A DNA stretch of 64,000 nt, taken from NCBI RefSeq assembly GCF_900187385.1, contig NZ_FYEY01000001.1, positions 5,890,001-5,954,000 of the forward strand. The letters are read 5' to 3'. The notes under the pieces are model-generated. The model was not told the DNA's origin and did no database searches. It saw only the letters and a list, made by a program, of their open reading frames with translations. Origin of the DNA: Streptomyces sp. 2114.4. Lineage in GTDB: Bacteria; Actinomycetota; Actinomycetes; Streptomycetales; Streptomycetaceae. Below, piece after piece: positions 35,032-43,805 of this stretch (within the stretch, counting starts at the first letter, position 1; each line of letters opens with the position of its first letter). The position numbers and the translations under genes were made by a program.

Positions 35032-35556
35032 TCAGAGCGCGCCCGCGGAAGCGCTCGCGGCGCCGGAGCCGGAGCCGGTGGCGGCCGCGGCCCGCTCCAC
35101 GAGCCCAGGGAAGGCTACGCCGCTGCCGCGCCAGCGCACCGCCCGCACCGCTGCCTCGCGCAGCGCGGCCGCCGCCTCGGCGCGCCGGGCCGCCGCGCCG
35201 GCCCGTACGAGATCCGCGTAGACGGCGGCCAGCCGGTCCTCCAGCTCCGCCGCCAGCCGGACGGCGGCGGCCGCGTCCGGGACCGGGAAGGGCAGTTCGT
35301 AGGCGGCGGCCGCGGCACGCGGGGTACCGCCCAGGTCACGCACCTCGCGGCGCAGTGCGTCCCGGCGCGCGCGATGCCCGTCGTACGCCGCCTGCGCCTC
35401 CTTTCGCCGGTCGTCCGCGATCCGCCCGCCGACCACGCCGTAGCCGTAGACCGCCGCATGTTCGGCGGCCAGTGCCGCCTGCACCGCGGTCAGCTCGTCG
35501 TGCCCGCCGTCCGCCTCCTCGTGCCCGCTTTTGCCGTGCGCCGCCGTGGTCCTCAT
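35032..35556 (-). CDS. DUF4439 ferritin-like domain protein
   Basis: 174 residues, almost entirely alpha-helical and Ala-rich. The pattern ALAAEHAAVYGYGVVGGRI, then AYDGHRARRD, and E/D-containing later helices fit the DUF4439 four-helix ferritin-like family. ATG 35556 with GAAGGGGTGA upstream. Whether it binds a diiron centre is unclear: Glu and His residues are present in the first two helices but the full ligand set cannot be fixed by eye. Same strand and close to the lipoprotein gene upstream (49 bp) and the pseudokinase downstream (48 bp), so likely one operon. Confidence 0.83.
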   Translation of the reverse strand: MRTTAAHGKSGHEEADGGHDELTAVQAALAAEHAAVYGYGVVGGRIADDRRKEAQAAYDGHRARRDALRREVRDLGGTPRAAAAAYELPFPVPDAAAAVRLAAELEDRLAAVYADLVRAGAAARRAEAAAALREAAVRAVRWRGSGVAFPGLVERAAAATGSGSGAASASAGAL

Positions 35557-35605
35557 CCGCTCACCCCTTCGCCGGTCCCTGCTCCTGGCCCCGCTGCCCT
35601 GCCCG

Positions 35606-36163
35606 TCATCCGGCCGGCTCCGTCAGCAGATACGCATGGGCCGCACCGGCCGCCGCGACCGAGGCGAGCAGCCGGGCCAACTCCGGGGGCGCGGTGGTCA
35701 GAGCCTTGGCGCGGACATCGGCGAGTTTGCGCTCGGCCTCGGCCAGGGCGGTGCGTGCGGCCCGTTGGTCCCGGGGGGCCTGGGGGGCGGACGGCCGCCG
35801 GGAGCCCTGCGGCGCGGGGCCGGAAGCGGGCGCACCGGCATCGCGCGCCGGGCCGTCGTCCGCCCCGCCGCCGGGGGAGGGGGCGGCCCGCTCACCGGTG
35901 AACGCCTCGGCGTGCCGGGCGACTTCCGAGCGCAGCGGGCGCAGCTGCGGCTCCAGCGCCGGATGCGCGGCCAGTGTGGCGTCGTAACGCGCCAGCAGGG
36001 CCGTGCTGTCGCGGGCGGAGCGCCGGCGCAGCCGGTCGGCGGCAAGGGAGCGTTCGGTCCGGTCGGGGCCGTCGTCCTCCGAACAGCCGGTGAGCAGCGC
36101 CACGCCCCCGAGGGCGGCGCCGGCCAGCAGGGTCCTTCTGCGTGTGAGCGCCACTTTCGGCAC
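35606..36163 (-). CDS. Tat-type lipoprotein with helical domain
   Basis: 185 residues from GTG 36163, chosen because GGGAAG sits 6 nt upstream and the signal peptide then starts at once (VPKVALTRRRTLLAG); an ATG 33 bp earlier lacks a ribosome-binding site. Lipobox LLTGC with Cys27. The mature part is a Pro/Gly/Ala-rich linker flanked by helices, the last of which (ARTALAEAERKLADVRAKAL...AAGAAHAYLLT) resembles the ferritin-like helices of the neighbour. Function unknown; an extracytoplasmic partner of the DUF4439 protein is plausible. Divergent from rimP. Confidence 0.75.
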   Translation of the reverse strand: MPKVALTRRRTLLAGAALGGVALLTGCSEDDGPDRTERSLAADRLRRRSARDSTALLARYDATLAAHPALEPQLRPLRSEVARHAEAFTGERAAPSPGGGADDGPARDAGAPASGPAPQGSRRPSAPQAPRDQRAARTALAEAERKLADVRAKALTTAPPELARLLASVAAAGAAHAYLLTEPAG

Positions 36164-36314
36164 GTTGCACTTCCCGGGGTCTTTCGTCGTGATCACCGCA
36201 GGCGAGAGTATCCGTGACCACCCACCGAATCGTCAGTACCCCGCCGGAACCGATAGGCTTTGACCCGACACACGACCCACCCACAACAGCACACGCGGCC
36301 GAGGAGTCACCCGG

Positions 36315-36857
36315 ATGAGCACCACCCAGAGCGAGAGGCTGCGCGGATTGCTTGAACCGCTCGTCGCCGCGCGAGACCTGGATCTGGAAGAGATCGAGGT
36401 GACACCGGCAGGCAAGCGGCGGGTGCTGAGGATCGTGGTCGATTCCGACGAGGGCGTCCAGCTGGACGAGTGTGCCGAGCTGAGCCGCGAGGCCTCCCAG
36501 GTCCTGGACGACTCCGATGTGATGGGCGGCGCCCCGTACACCCTTGAGGTGACCTCTCCCGGCGCCGACCGCCCGCTGACCGAGCTGCGGCACTACCGCC
36601 GCGCCGTCGGCCGCCTCATCAAGGCCCAACTCCACGAGGGCGGGGAGCTGGTGGCACGGATCACCGCCGTCGACGACGCCGGGCTGGACCTCGAGGTGCC
36701 GGGGGTCAAGGGCCGCAAGCCGACCACCCGCCGCGTCTCCTTCGACGAGATCGCCAAGGCGCGTGTCGAGCTGGAATTCAGCCGTAAGCCCGACAGGACA
36801 GACAAGCGCGACGCGCAGCACGACGAGAAGATCGACGAGAACAAGGAGGAGGCGTAG
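36315..36857 (+). CDS. rimP: Ribosome maturation factor RimP
   Basis: 180 residues, two-domain RimP (N-terminal alpha/beta with [20 protein letters not shown]-terminal SH3-like). Assists 30S subunit assembly. First gene of the rimP-nusA operon; GAGGAG 8 nt upstream of ATG 36315. A TAGGCT hexamer at 36254-36259 could be its -10 box. The charged C-terminal tail ([20 protein letters not shown]) is typical of Streptomyces. Confidence 0.94.
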   Translation: MSTTQSERLRGLLEPLVAARDLDLEEIEVTPAGKRRVLRIVVDSDEGVQLDECAELSREASQVLDDSDVMGGAPYTLEVTSPGADRPLTELRHYRRAVGRLIKAQLHEGGELVARITAVDDAGLDLEVPGVKGRKPTTRRVSFDEIAKARVELEFSRKPDRTDKRDAQHDEKIDENKEEA

Positions 36858-36859
36858 CC

Positions 36860-37852
36860 GTGGATATCGACATGAGTGCCCTGCGGGGTCTGGTGCGGGA
36901 GAAGGAGATCTCGTTCGACCTGCTGGTCGAGGCGATCGAGTCGGCCCTCCTCATTGCCTACCACCGCACCGAGGGCAGCCGCCGGCGGGCGCGGGTGGAG
37001 CTGAACCGCAACACCGGCCATGTGACGGTGTGGGCGAAGGAGGATCCGGAGGACCTGGAGGAGGGTGCCGAGCCCCGCGACTTCGACGACACCCCGTCCG
37101 GTTTCGGCCGGATCGCGGCGACCACCGCCAAGCAGGTCATCCTGCAGCGGCTGCGGGACGCCGAGGAGGAGATCACCTTCGGCGAGTTCGCCGGGCGCGA
37201 GGGCGACGTCATCACCGGCGTCGTCCAGCAGGGCAAGGACCCGAAGAACGTGCTGGTGGACGTCGGCCCGATGGAGGCCATGCTGCCGGTGCAGGAGCAG
37301 GTCCCCGGTGAGGACTATGCGCACGGCACCCGGCTGCGCTCGTACGTCGTCCGGGTGGCCAAGGGCGTCCGCGGCCCGTCCGTGACGCTGTCGCGCACCC
37401 ACCCCAATCTGGTGAAGAAGCTCTTCGCCATGGAGGTCCCGGAGATCGCGGACGGCTCGGTGGAGATCTCCGCCATCGCCCGCGAGGCCGGCCACCGCAC
37501 CAAGATCGCCGTACGGTCCGTCCGCTCCGGCCTGAACGCCAAGGGCGCCTGCATCGGCCCGATGGGCGGCCGGGTGCGCGCCGTGATGGCCGAGCTGCAC
37601 GGTGAGAAGATCGACATCGTGGACTGGTCCGACGACCCGGCCGAACTGGTGGCGAACGCGCTGTCACCGGCCCGGGTCAGCAAGGTCGAGGTCGTGGACC
37701 TGGCGGCCCGCTCCGCCCGGGTCACCGTCCCCGATTACCAGCTGTCACTGGCCATCGGCAAGGAAGGGCAGAATGCCCGGCTCGCCGCCCGCCTCACGGG
37801 CTGGCGGATCGACATCCGCCCGGACACCGAGCAGCCCGCACCACAGGACTGA
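36860..37852 (+). CDS. nusA: Transcription termination/antitermination factor NusA
   Basis: 330 residues, the short actinobacterial form: N-terminal RNA-polymerase-binding domain, S1 domain (~110-180), and two KH domains (KIAVRS...[12 protein letters not shown] and [16 protein letters not shown]), without the C-terminal acidic repeats of E. coli. GTG start 2 nt after rimP with GGAGGAGG upstream. Confidence 0.96.
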   Translation: MDIDMSALRGLVREKEISFDLLVEAIESALLIAYHRTEGSRRRARVELNRNTGHVTVWAKEDPEDLEEGAEPRDFDDTPSGFGRIAATTAKQVILQRLRDAEEEITFGEFAGREGDVITGVVQQGKDPKNVLVDVGPMEAMLPVQEQVPGEDYAHGTRLRSYVVRVAKGVRGPSVTLSRTHPNLVKKLFAMEVPEIADGSVEISAIAREAGHRTKIAVRSVRSGLNAKGACIGPMGGRVRAVMAELHGEKIDIVDWSDDPAELVANALSPARVSKVEVVDLAARSARVTVPDYQLSLAIGKEGQNARLAARLTGWRIDIRPDTEQPAPQD

Positions 37853-37876
37853 GACCGTTCCACCACGGACGGTGAC

Positions 37877-37911
37877 GCCGCGGCCCCCGAAAATCGGTGG
37901 TGCCGCGGCGC
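37877..37911 (+). terminator. Intercistronic hairpin between nusA and ylxR
   Basis: 9-bp stem CGCCGCGGC / GCCGCGGCG with a 17-nt loop in the 136-bp spacer; probably an attenuator within the operon rather than a full stop. Confidence 0.5.
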
Positions 37912-37988
37912 TCCGACCGGAATGCTGAGCAGCCGTTCCGCCTTTACCCCATAGGGGTCGGGCCGGCGCGGGGAGGTAGACTTAAGCA

Positions 37989-38285
37989 GTGTCTGGCCGG
38001 ACGCATGCCCGCGCATGCCCTGAGCGCACCTGTCTGGGATGCCGGGAGCGAGCGGCCAAGGGCGATTTGCTGCGCATCGTGGAGATCGAGGGCGAGTGTG
38101 TCCCCGATCCTCGCGGTACGCTGCCCGGCCGGGGTGCTTACGTGCACCCGACACTGGTCTGCCTCGACCTGGCGGTTCGCCGCCGGGCGTTCAACCGGGC
38201 CTACCGGGCCCGGGGACCGTTCGACACGACGGCGCTGCGCCGGTTCATCGAGCGGACGCCCGTCGAGCAGCCGCCGTTGCAATAA
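37989..38285 (+). CDS. ylxR: YlxR (DUF448) RNA-binding protein
   Basis: 98 residues with the YlxR signature RTCLGCR and GRGAYVHP. Conserved between nusA and infB. YlxR homologues are nucleoid/RNA-associated and influence transcription or RNase P in other bacteria. GTG 37989; the GGGAGG upstream is 12 nt away, and TAGACT at 37977-37982 could be a -10 box giving a leaderless message. Confidence 0.92.
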   Translation: MSGRTHARACPERTCLGCRERAAKGDLLRIVEIEGECVPDPRGTLPGRGAYVHPTLVCLDLAVRRRAFNRAYRARGPFDTTALRRFIERTPVEQPPLQ

Positions 38286-38364
38286 CGCACAGCAGCACGA
38301 AACGCACAGCGCACGGAGAACCGTGCGGTCAGGTACCTCGCGAGTCGGAAGTAGGTCGAGATTG

Positions 38365-38397
38365 CGATGAGCACTCGATGAGTACGCGATGAGTACG
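38365..38397 (+). repeat. Three tandem 11-bp repeats in the infB leader
   Basis: CGATGAGCACT, CGATGAGTACG, CGATGAGTACG back to back, 52-84 bp before the infB start. Each contains an out-of-context ATGAG. Confidence 0.75.
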
Positions 38398-38448
38398 CCC
38401 ATGAAGTAGCGACGGTCCGGTGGACAACCCGGACCTAGAAGGAGCGAA

Positions 38449-41400
38449 GTGGCTAAGGTCCGGGTATACGAACTCGCCAAGGAGTTCGGCGTTGAGAGCA
38501 AGGTCGTCATGGCCAAGCTCCAAGAACTTGGTGAATTCGTCCGTTCGGCGTCCTCGACGATCGAGGCGCCGGTTGTTCGAAAGCTGACCGACGCTTTCCA
38601 GGCAGGCGGCGGCAATGGCCGCGCCGCCGGCAAGCCCGCGGCGCCGCGCAAGTCGGCCCCCGCGAAGCCGTCCGCGCCGTCCCCGGCGCAGGCTGGGGGC
38701 ACCTCCCCTGCCGCCAAGGCAGCGGGGGAACGTCCTGCTGCCCCGAAGCCGGGCGCCCCCAAGCCGGGCCCCGCGGCTCCGGCAGCCCCCGAGGCCCCGA
38801 AGGTCCCCGAGGCCCCGAAGGCCCCCGAGGCACCGGTGGCTCCCAAGAGCACTCCCGCCGCCGGCCCCACCCCGGGCCCGCGCCCCACCCCGGCGCGCCC
38901 CGCGGCACCCAAGCCCGCTCCGGCCGCCCCCGCGCAGCCCGAGTTCCAGGCTCCGCCGTCCGCGCCGGCCGCTCCCGCCGCCGGCCAGTCGGCTCCCCGT
39001 CCCGGTGCCCCCGGCCCGCGTCCGGCCCGTCCGGCGCCCGGCCAGGGCGGTCAGGGCCGCGGTAACGCTCCGCGTCCCGGTGGCGAGCGTCCGGCCCCGC
39101 GTCCCGGCGGCCGTCCCTCCGGCCCCCGTCCGGGCAACAACCCCTTCACGTCCGGTGGCTCCACGGGCATGGCCCGTCCGCAGGCCCCCCGTCCCGGTGG
39201 CGCCCCGCGTCCCGGTGGCCAGGGTGGTCCCGGCGGTCCGCGTCCGCAGGGCGGCGGCCAGGGTGGCCCCCGTCCCCAGGGCGGCCAGGGCGGTGCGCGT
39301 CCCACCCCCGGTGGTATGCCCCGTCCGCAGGGTGCCGCTCCCGGTGGCGCCCCGCGTCCCGGCGGTGGCGGCGGTAACCGCCCGAACCCGGGCATGATGC
39401 CGCAGCGTCCCGCTGCCGGCCCGCGTCCGGGCCCCGGCGGTGGCGGCGGTCGCGGTCCCGGCGGTGCCGGTCGTCCCGGTGGCGGTGGCGGTCGTCCCGG
39501 TGGCGGCGGTTTCGCCGGCCGTCCCGGTGGCGGTGGCGGTCGTCCGGGTGGCGGCGGCGGTTTCGCCGGTCGTCCCGGTGGCGGCGGTCCCGGTGGTGGC
39601 GGCGGCTTCGGCGGTCGTCCCGGCTTCGGTGGCCGTCCCGGCGGTCCCGGTGGCCGTGGTGGCACGCAGGGTGCGTTCGGCCGTCCCGGCGGTCCGGCGC
39701 GCCGTGGCCGCAAGTCGAAGCGGCAGAGGCGTCAGGAGTACGAGGCCATGCAGGCCCCGTCGGTGGGCGGCATCATGCTGCCCCGCGGCAACGGCGCGAC
39801 GGTTCGCCTGTCGCGCGGTGCCTCGCTGACGGACTTCGCCGAGAAGATCAACGCCAACCCGGCGTCGCTGGTCCAGGTCATGCTGAACCTCGGCGAGATG
39901 GTCACCGCGACCCAGTCGGTCTCCGACGAGACGCTGCAGCTGCTCGCCGAAGAGATGAACTACGTCGTCGAGATCGTCAGCCCGGAGGAGGAGGACCGCG
40001 AGCTGCTCGAGTCCTTCGACATCGACTTCGGTGAGAACGAGGGCGGCGAGGACATGCTCGTCGCGCGTCCGCCGGTGGTGACCGTCATGGGTCACGTCGA
40101 CCACGGTAAGACCCGGCTGCTCGACGCGATCCGCAAGACGAACGTCATCGCGGGCGAGGCCGGCGGCATCACCCAGCACATCGGTGCCTACCAGGTCGCG
40201 ACCGAGGTCAACGACGAAGAGCGGCGCATCACCTTCATCGACACCCCCGGTCACGAGGCGTTCACCGCCATGCGTGCCCGTGGTGCCAAGTCGACCGACA
40301 TCGCGATCCTCGTGGTGGCGGCCAACGACGGTGTCATGCCGCAGACGATCGAGGCCCTGAACCACGCCAAGGCGGCCGAGGTGCCGATCGTGGTCGCGGT
40401 CAACAAGATCGACGTCGAGGGCGCCGACCCGACCAAGGTGCGCGGCCAGCTCACCGAGTTCGGTCTGGTGGCCGAGGAGTACGGCGGCGACACGATGTTC
40501 GTCGACATCTCCGCCCGTGAGGGTCTGAACATCGAGCAGCTGCTCGAGGCCGTGGTCCTGACCGCGGACGCCTCGCTCGACCTGCGCGCCAACGCGGAGC
40601 AGGACGCGCAGGGCATCGCGATCGAGGCCCACCTCGACCGTGGCCGCGGCGCCGTGGCGACCGTCCTGGTCCAGCGCGGCACGCTCCGCGTCGGCGAGAC
40701 GATGGTGGTCGGCGACGCGTACGGCCGGGTCCGTGCGATGTTCGACGACAAGGGCAACAACGTCGAGGAAGCGGGTCCGTCGACCCCCGTCCTGGTCCTG
40801 GGTCTGACCAACGTCCCGGGCGCCGGCGACAACTTCCTGGTCGTCGACGAGGACCGTACGGCCCGTCAGATCGCCGAGAAGCGCGCGGCGCGCGAGCGCA
40901 ACGCCGCCTTCGCCAAGCGCACCCGCCGGGTGTCCCTCGAGGACCTGGACAAGGTGCTCAAGGCCGGCGAGGTCCAGCAGCTCAACCTCATCATCAAGGG
41001 TGACGCTTCCGGTTCCGTCGAAGCCCTGGAGTCCTCGCTGCTCCAGCTCGACGTCGGCGAAGAGGTCGACATCCGGGTGCTGCACCGCGGCGTCGGTGCG
41101 GTCACGGAGACCGACATCAACCTGGCGTCCGGCTCCGACGCGATCGTCATCGGCTTCAACGTGCGCGCCGAAGGCCGCGCGACGCAGATGGCCGAGCGCG
41201 AGGGCGTCGACGTCCGGTACTACTCGGTCATCTACCAGGCGATCGAGGAGATCGAGGCGGCCCTCAAGGGCATGCTCAAGCCGGAGTACGAGGAGGTCGA
41301 GCTCGGTACCGCGGAGATCCGCGAGATCTTCCGCTCGTCCAAGCTCGGCAACATCGCGGGTGTGCTCATCCGCTCCGGCGAGGTCAAGCGCAACACCAAG

Positions 41401-41589
41401 GCGCGCCTCATCCGCGACGGCAAGGTGGTCGCGGAGGACCTCAACATCCAGGGTCTGCGCCGGTTCAAGGACGACGTCACCGAGATCCGCGAAGGCTTCG
41501 AGGGCGGTATCAACCTCGGAAACTTCAACGACATCAAGATCGACGACGTCATCGCGACGTACGAGATGCGCGAGAAGCCGCGCGGCTGA
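38449..41589 (+). CDS. infB: Translation initiation factor IF-2
   Basis: 1046 residues. N-terminal IF2_N helix bundle (1-50), then a ~370-residue Pro/Ala tract passing into a Gly/Arg/Pro-rich tract (repeats of GGRPGGGG and PRPGG), a second IF2_N domain, the G domain with GHVDHGKT at 548-555, NKID and DTPGHE, and C-terminal domains II-IV. The factor is GTP-dependent and places fMet-tRNA on the 30S subunit. GTG 38449 with AGAAGGAG upstream. The low-complexity linker is long even for Streptomyces and probably disordered. Confidence 0.97.
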   Translation: MAKVRVYELAKEFGVESKVVMAKLQELGEFVRSASSTIEAPVVRKLTDAFQAGGGNGRAAGKPAAPRKSAPAKPSAPSPAQAGGTSPAAKAAGERPAAPKPGAPKPGPAAPAAPEAPKVPEAPKAPEAPVAPKSTPAAGPTPGPRPTPARPAAPKPAPAAPAQPEFQAPPSAPAAPAAGQSAPRPGAPGPRPARPAPGQGGQGRGNAPRPGGERPAPRPGGRPSGPRPGNNPFTSGGSTGMARPQAPRPGGAPRPGGQGGPGGPRPQGGGQGGPRPQGGQGGARPTPGGMPRPQGAAPGGAPRPGGGGGNRPNPGMMPQRPAAGPRPGPGGGGGRGPGGAGRPGGGGGRPGGGGFAGRPGGGGGRPGGGGGFAGRPGGGGPGGGGGFGGRPGFGGRPGGPGGRGGTQGAFGRPGGPARRGRKSKRQRRQEYEAMQAPSVGGIMLPRGNGATVRLSRGASLTDFAEKINANPASLVQVMLNLGEMVTATQSVSDETLQLLAEEMNYVVEIVSPEEEDRELLESFDIDFGENEGGEDMLVARPPVVTVMGHVDHGKTRLLDAIRKTNVIAGEAGGITQHIGAYQVATEVNDEERRITFIDTPGHEAFTAMRARGAKSTDIAILVVAANDGVMPQTIEALNHAKAAEVPIVVAVNKIDVEGADPTKVRGQLTEFGLVAEEYGGDTMFVDISAREGLNIEQLLEAVVLTADASLDLRANAEQDAQGIAIEAHLDRGRGAVATVLVQRGTLRVGETMVVGDAYGRVRAMFDDKGNNVEEAGPSTPVLVLGLTNVPGAGDNFLVVDEDRTARQIAEKRAARERNAAFAKRTRRVSLEDLDKVLKAGEVQQLNLIIKGDASGSVEALESSLLQLDVGEEVDIRVLHRGVGAVTETDINLASGSDAIVIGFNVRAEGRATQMAEREGVDVRYYSVIYQAIEEIEAALKGMLKPEYEEVELGTAEIREIFRSSKLGNIAGVLIRSGEVKRNTKARLIRDGKVVAEDLNIQGLRRFKDDVTEIREGFEGGINLGNFNDIKIDDVIATYEMREKPRG

Positions 41590-41599
41590 TCGTGCAGCG

Positions 41600-41700
41600 G
41601 CCCGCCCGTGGCGCTTCCACCCCGGTGGTGGTCGCGCGACGGGCGGGCGGCCGGCCGGGGCCGGTCGGCGGAAGGTATTTCCGTCGATCGGCCCCGGCCG
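41600..41700 (+). terminator. Double hairpin terminator after infB
   Basis: First stem GCCCGCCCGT (41600-41609) / ACGGGCGGGC (41639-41648); second stem CGGCCGGGGCCG (41652-41663) / complement (41689-41700) extended inward by a CGGAA/TTCCG arm. Confidence 0.8.
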
Positions 41701-41764
41701 TTCCGTGTACGGTTCGAAATGACACGGACACCTAAGGCCCCACGGGCGGCTCAGCCCGTCTTGC

Positions 41765-42058
41765 ATGTACGTAGGGACGCTGTCCTTCGACCTGCTTCTC
41801 GGCGACGTACGGTCGCTGAAGGAGAAGCGCTCCGTCGTCCGCCCGATCGTCGCCGAGCTGCACCGCAAATTCGCGGTGAGCGTCGCCGAGGTCGGGGACC
41901 AGGATCTGCATCGCAGGGCCACGATCGGCCTGGCGGTGGTCTCCGGGGACACGGGGCATCTGACCGATGTCATGGACCGTTGCGAGCGCCTGGTCGCCGC
42001 ACGGCCCGAAGTGGAGCTGCTGTCGGTACGCCGGCGGTTGCACGGCGACGACGACTGA
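41765..42058 (+). CDS. DUF503 (YlxP-like) protein
   Basis: 97 residues, beginning MYVGTLSFDLLLGDVRSLKEKRSVVRP, the DUF503/YlxP family hallmark, conserved between infB and rbfA in many Gram-positives. Ferredoxin-like fold, function undefined but the location implies ribosome or translation-linked work. No ribosome-binding site is visible; a small ACGGGC/GCCCGT hairpin (41742-41759) lies immediately upstream. Confidence 0.9.
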   Translation: MYVGTLSFDLLLGDVRSLKEKRSVVRPIVAELHRKFAVSVAEVGDQDLHRRATIGLAVVSGDTGHLTDVMDRCERLVAARPEVELLSVRRRLHGDDD

Positions 42059-42121
42059 CCCGGACCGGGCAGGCCGCCGCCGGTGGAAGCACAATTGTGG
42101 AAGAAAGAAGGAGACGGACCA

Positions 42122-42574
42122 GTGGCCGACAATGCGCGGGCGAAGAAGCTGGCGGACCTCATCCGGGAGGTGGTCGCCCAGAAGCTGCAGCGCGGTATCA
42201 AGGACCCGCGGCTCGGTTCGCACGTGACCATCACGGACACCCGGGTCACCGGCGACCTGCGGGAGGCTACGGTCTTCTACACGGTCTACGGCGATGACGA
42301 GGAGCGGGCCAGCGCCGCCGCCGGGCTGGAGAGCGCCAAGGGCATCCTGCGCTCCGCGGTCGGGGCCGCGGCGGGGACGAAGTTCACGCCGACCCTGGCC
42401 TTCGTGCCGGACGCCCTGCCGGAGAACGCCAAGACGATCGACGACCTGCTCGACAAGGCACGGGCGTCGGACGCCAAGGTGCGCGAGGTCTCCTCGGGCG
42501 CCCAGTACGCCGGTGAGCCCGACCCGTACCGCAAGCCGGGCGAGGACGACGACGAGGGCACCGCGGCAGAATGA
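42122..42574 (+). CDS. rbfA: 30S ribosome-binding factor RbfA
   Basis: 150 residues from GTG 42122 (VADNARAKKLADLIREVV), supported by AGGAG 8 nt upstream; the in-frame ATG 39 bp earlier has none. KH-like fold with the family pattern VTITDTRVTGDLREATVFYTV. Needed for 30S maturation and cold adaptation. Overlaps truB by 4 nt. Confidence 0.94.
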   Translation: MADNARAKKLADLIREVVAQKLQRGIKDPRLGSHVTITDTRVTGDLREATVFYTVYGDDEERASAAAGLESAKGILRSAVGAAAGTKFTPTLAFVPDALPENAKTIDDLLDKARASDAKVREVSSGAQYAGEPDPYRKPGEDDDEGTAAE

Positions 42575-43500
42575 AGCGTGAGAGCAACAAGCCGGGCGGC
42601 CTCGTGATCGTCGACAAGCCGGCCGGCTTCACTTCGCATGACGTGGTGGCGAAGATGCGCGGAATGGCGCGCACCCGCCGGGTCGGGCACGCCGGCACGC
42701 TCGACCCGATGGCGACGGGCGTGCTCGTCCTGGGGATCGAGCGGGCCACCAAGCTGCTCGGCCACCTCGCGCTGACGGAGAAGGAGTACGTCGGCACGAT
42801 CCGGCTCGGCCAGACGACGGTCACCGACGACGCCGAGGGCGAGATCACCGCGTCGAAGGCGGCGCACGGTCTCGCCCGCGAGGACATCGACGCGGTCGTC
42901 GGCCGGCTGTCCGGCGCGATCATGCAGGTGCCGTCGAAGGTCAGCGCCATCAAGATCAACGGCAAGCGGTCGTACTCGCGGGTCCGCGACGGCGAGGACG
43001 TGGAGATCCCGGCCCGGCCGGTCACCGTCTCCTCGTTCGTGGTGCACTCCGCGCACGAGACCGAGGCCGAGGACGGTACCCCGGTGACCGATCTGCTGGT
43101 CTCCGTCGAGTGCTCGTCCGGTACGTACATCCGTGCCCTCGCCCGCGACCTGGGCGAAGGGCTGGGCGTCGGCGGCCATCTGACGGCGCTGCGCCGCACC
43201 CGCGTCGGCCCGTACAAGCTGGACCGGGCGCGCACCCTCGACCAGCTCCAGGCCTCCGTGGACGACACCGAGGGGGAGGGCCTGCCGGTCATGCCGCTCG
43301 GGGACGCGGCCGCCGCGGCGTTCACCCGCTGGGACGTGCCCGAGGCGCAGGCCCGGCTGCTGCTCAACGGCGCACGGACCCCGATGCCGCGCTTCGAGGG
43401 CAGCGGCCCGGTCGCGGCGTTCGGGCCGGACGGCCGGTTCCTCGCGCTGGTGGAGAACCAGGGCGGGAAGGCGAAGAGCCTGGCGGTGTTCGCGGTCTAG
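42571..43500 (+). CDS. truB: tRNA pseudouridine(55) synthase
   Basis: 309 residues. Catalytic D45 in GHAGTLDPMATG, and the YVGTIRLGQTT and CSSGTYIRALARDLG motifs of TruB. A C-terminal PUA-like extension is present (~240-309). ATG overlaps the rbfA stop (ATGA). Ends the translation operon before a strong hairpin. Confidence 0.95.
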   Translation: MKRESNKPGGLVIVDKPAGFTSHDVVAKMRGMARTRRVGHAGTLDPMATGVLVLGIERATKLLGHLALTEKEYVGTIRLGQTTVTDDAEGEITASKAAHGLAREDIDAVVGRLSGAIMQVPSKVSAIKINGKRSYSRVRDGEDVEIPARPVTVSSFVVHSAHETEAEDGTPVTDLLVSVECSSGTYIRALARDLGEGLGVGGHLTALRRTRVGPYKLDRARTLDQLQASVDDTEGEGLPVMPLGDAAAAAFTRWDVPEAQARLLLNGARTPMPRFEGSGPVAAFGPDGRFLALVENQGGKAKSLAVFAV

Positions 43501-43553
43501 TACCGCAGTTGCCGTATCAGGGCCGGCCAGGGCCGGCGAGCAGGGAACCCGTG

Positions 43554-43599
43554 GGGCCGGGCCCGGAGACGCGTGGACGACGCGCTCCGGGCCCGGCCC
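43554..43599 (+). terminator. Terminator after truB
   Basis: 15-bp perfect stem (GGGCCGGGCCCGGAG and complement) with a 16-nt loop that can itself pair (ACGCG/CGCGT), followed by TTTGCG. Confidence 0.88.
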
Positions 43600-43676
43600 T
43601 TTGCGTGCCTGTATGCGGCCGTGCGGTCCTGCTTTCCCTGTCGCCCGGCCCTCCGGTTCTGCGCGGGGTTCCGGCT

Positions 43677-43709
43677 ATTCACTCATTCGGTGAGGCGCTT
43701 GAAGTGAAT
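43677..43709 (+). promoter_or_regulatory. Inverted repeat ATTCACT...AGTGAAT upstream of the 1372-residue protein gene
   Basis: ATTCACTC at 43677 and GCTTGAAGTGAAT ending at 43709, about 97 bp before the start codon. It is the same composite motif as at 340-375, also with an inner TCAC...GTGA. Likely operator or promoter element for this gene. Confidence 0.45.
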
Positions 43710-43805
43710 CAAGGCGCGGAGGGGGGCGCGTTGCCCTGGGGCCCTGTCGAGACGATCACCGCCTGCTTACCGTGCGGGGGACGGCACAGGGCGAGAGGAC
43801 CGGCG

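Noticed and set aside
39050-39700. Gly-rich segment as a separate PE_PGRS-like or mobile insertion
   Set aside because: It is in frame within infB, and long low-complexity linkers are normal for Streptomyces IF-2.
38329-42249. 1306-codon minus-strand frame opposite infB
   Set aside because: Shadow of infB; the Thr/Ala/Gly repeats are only the reverse of the Pro/Gly-rich linker.
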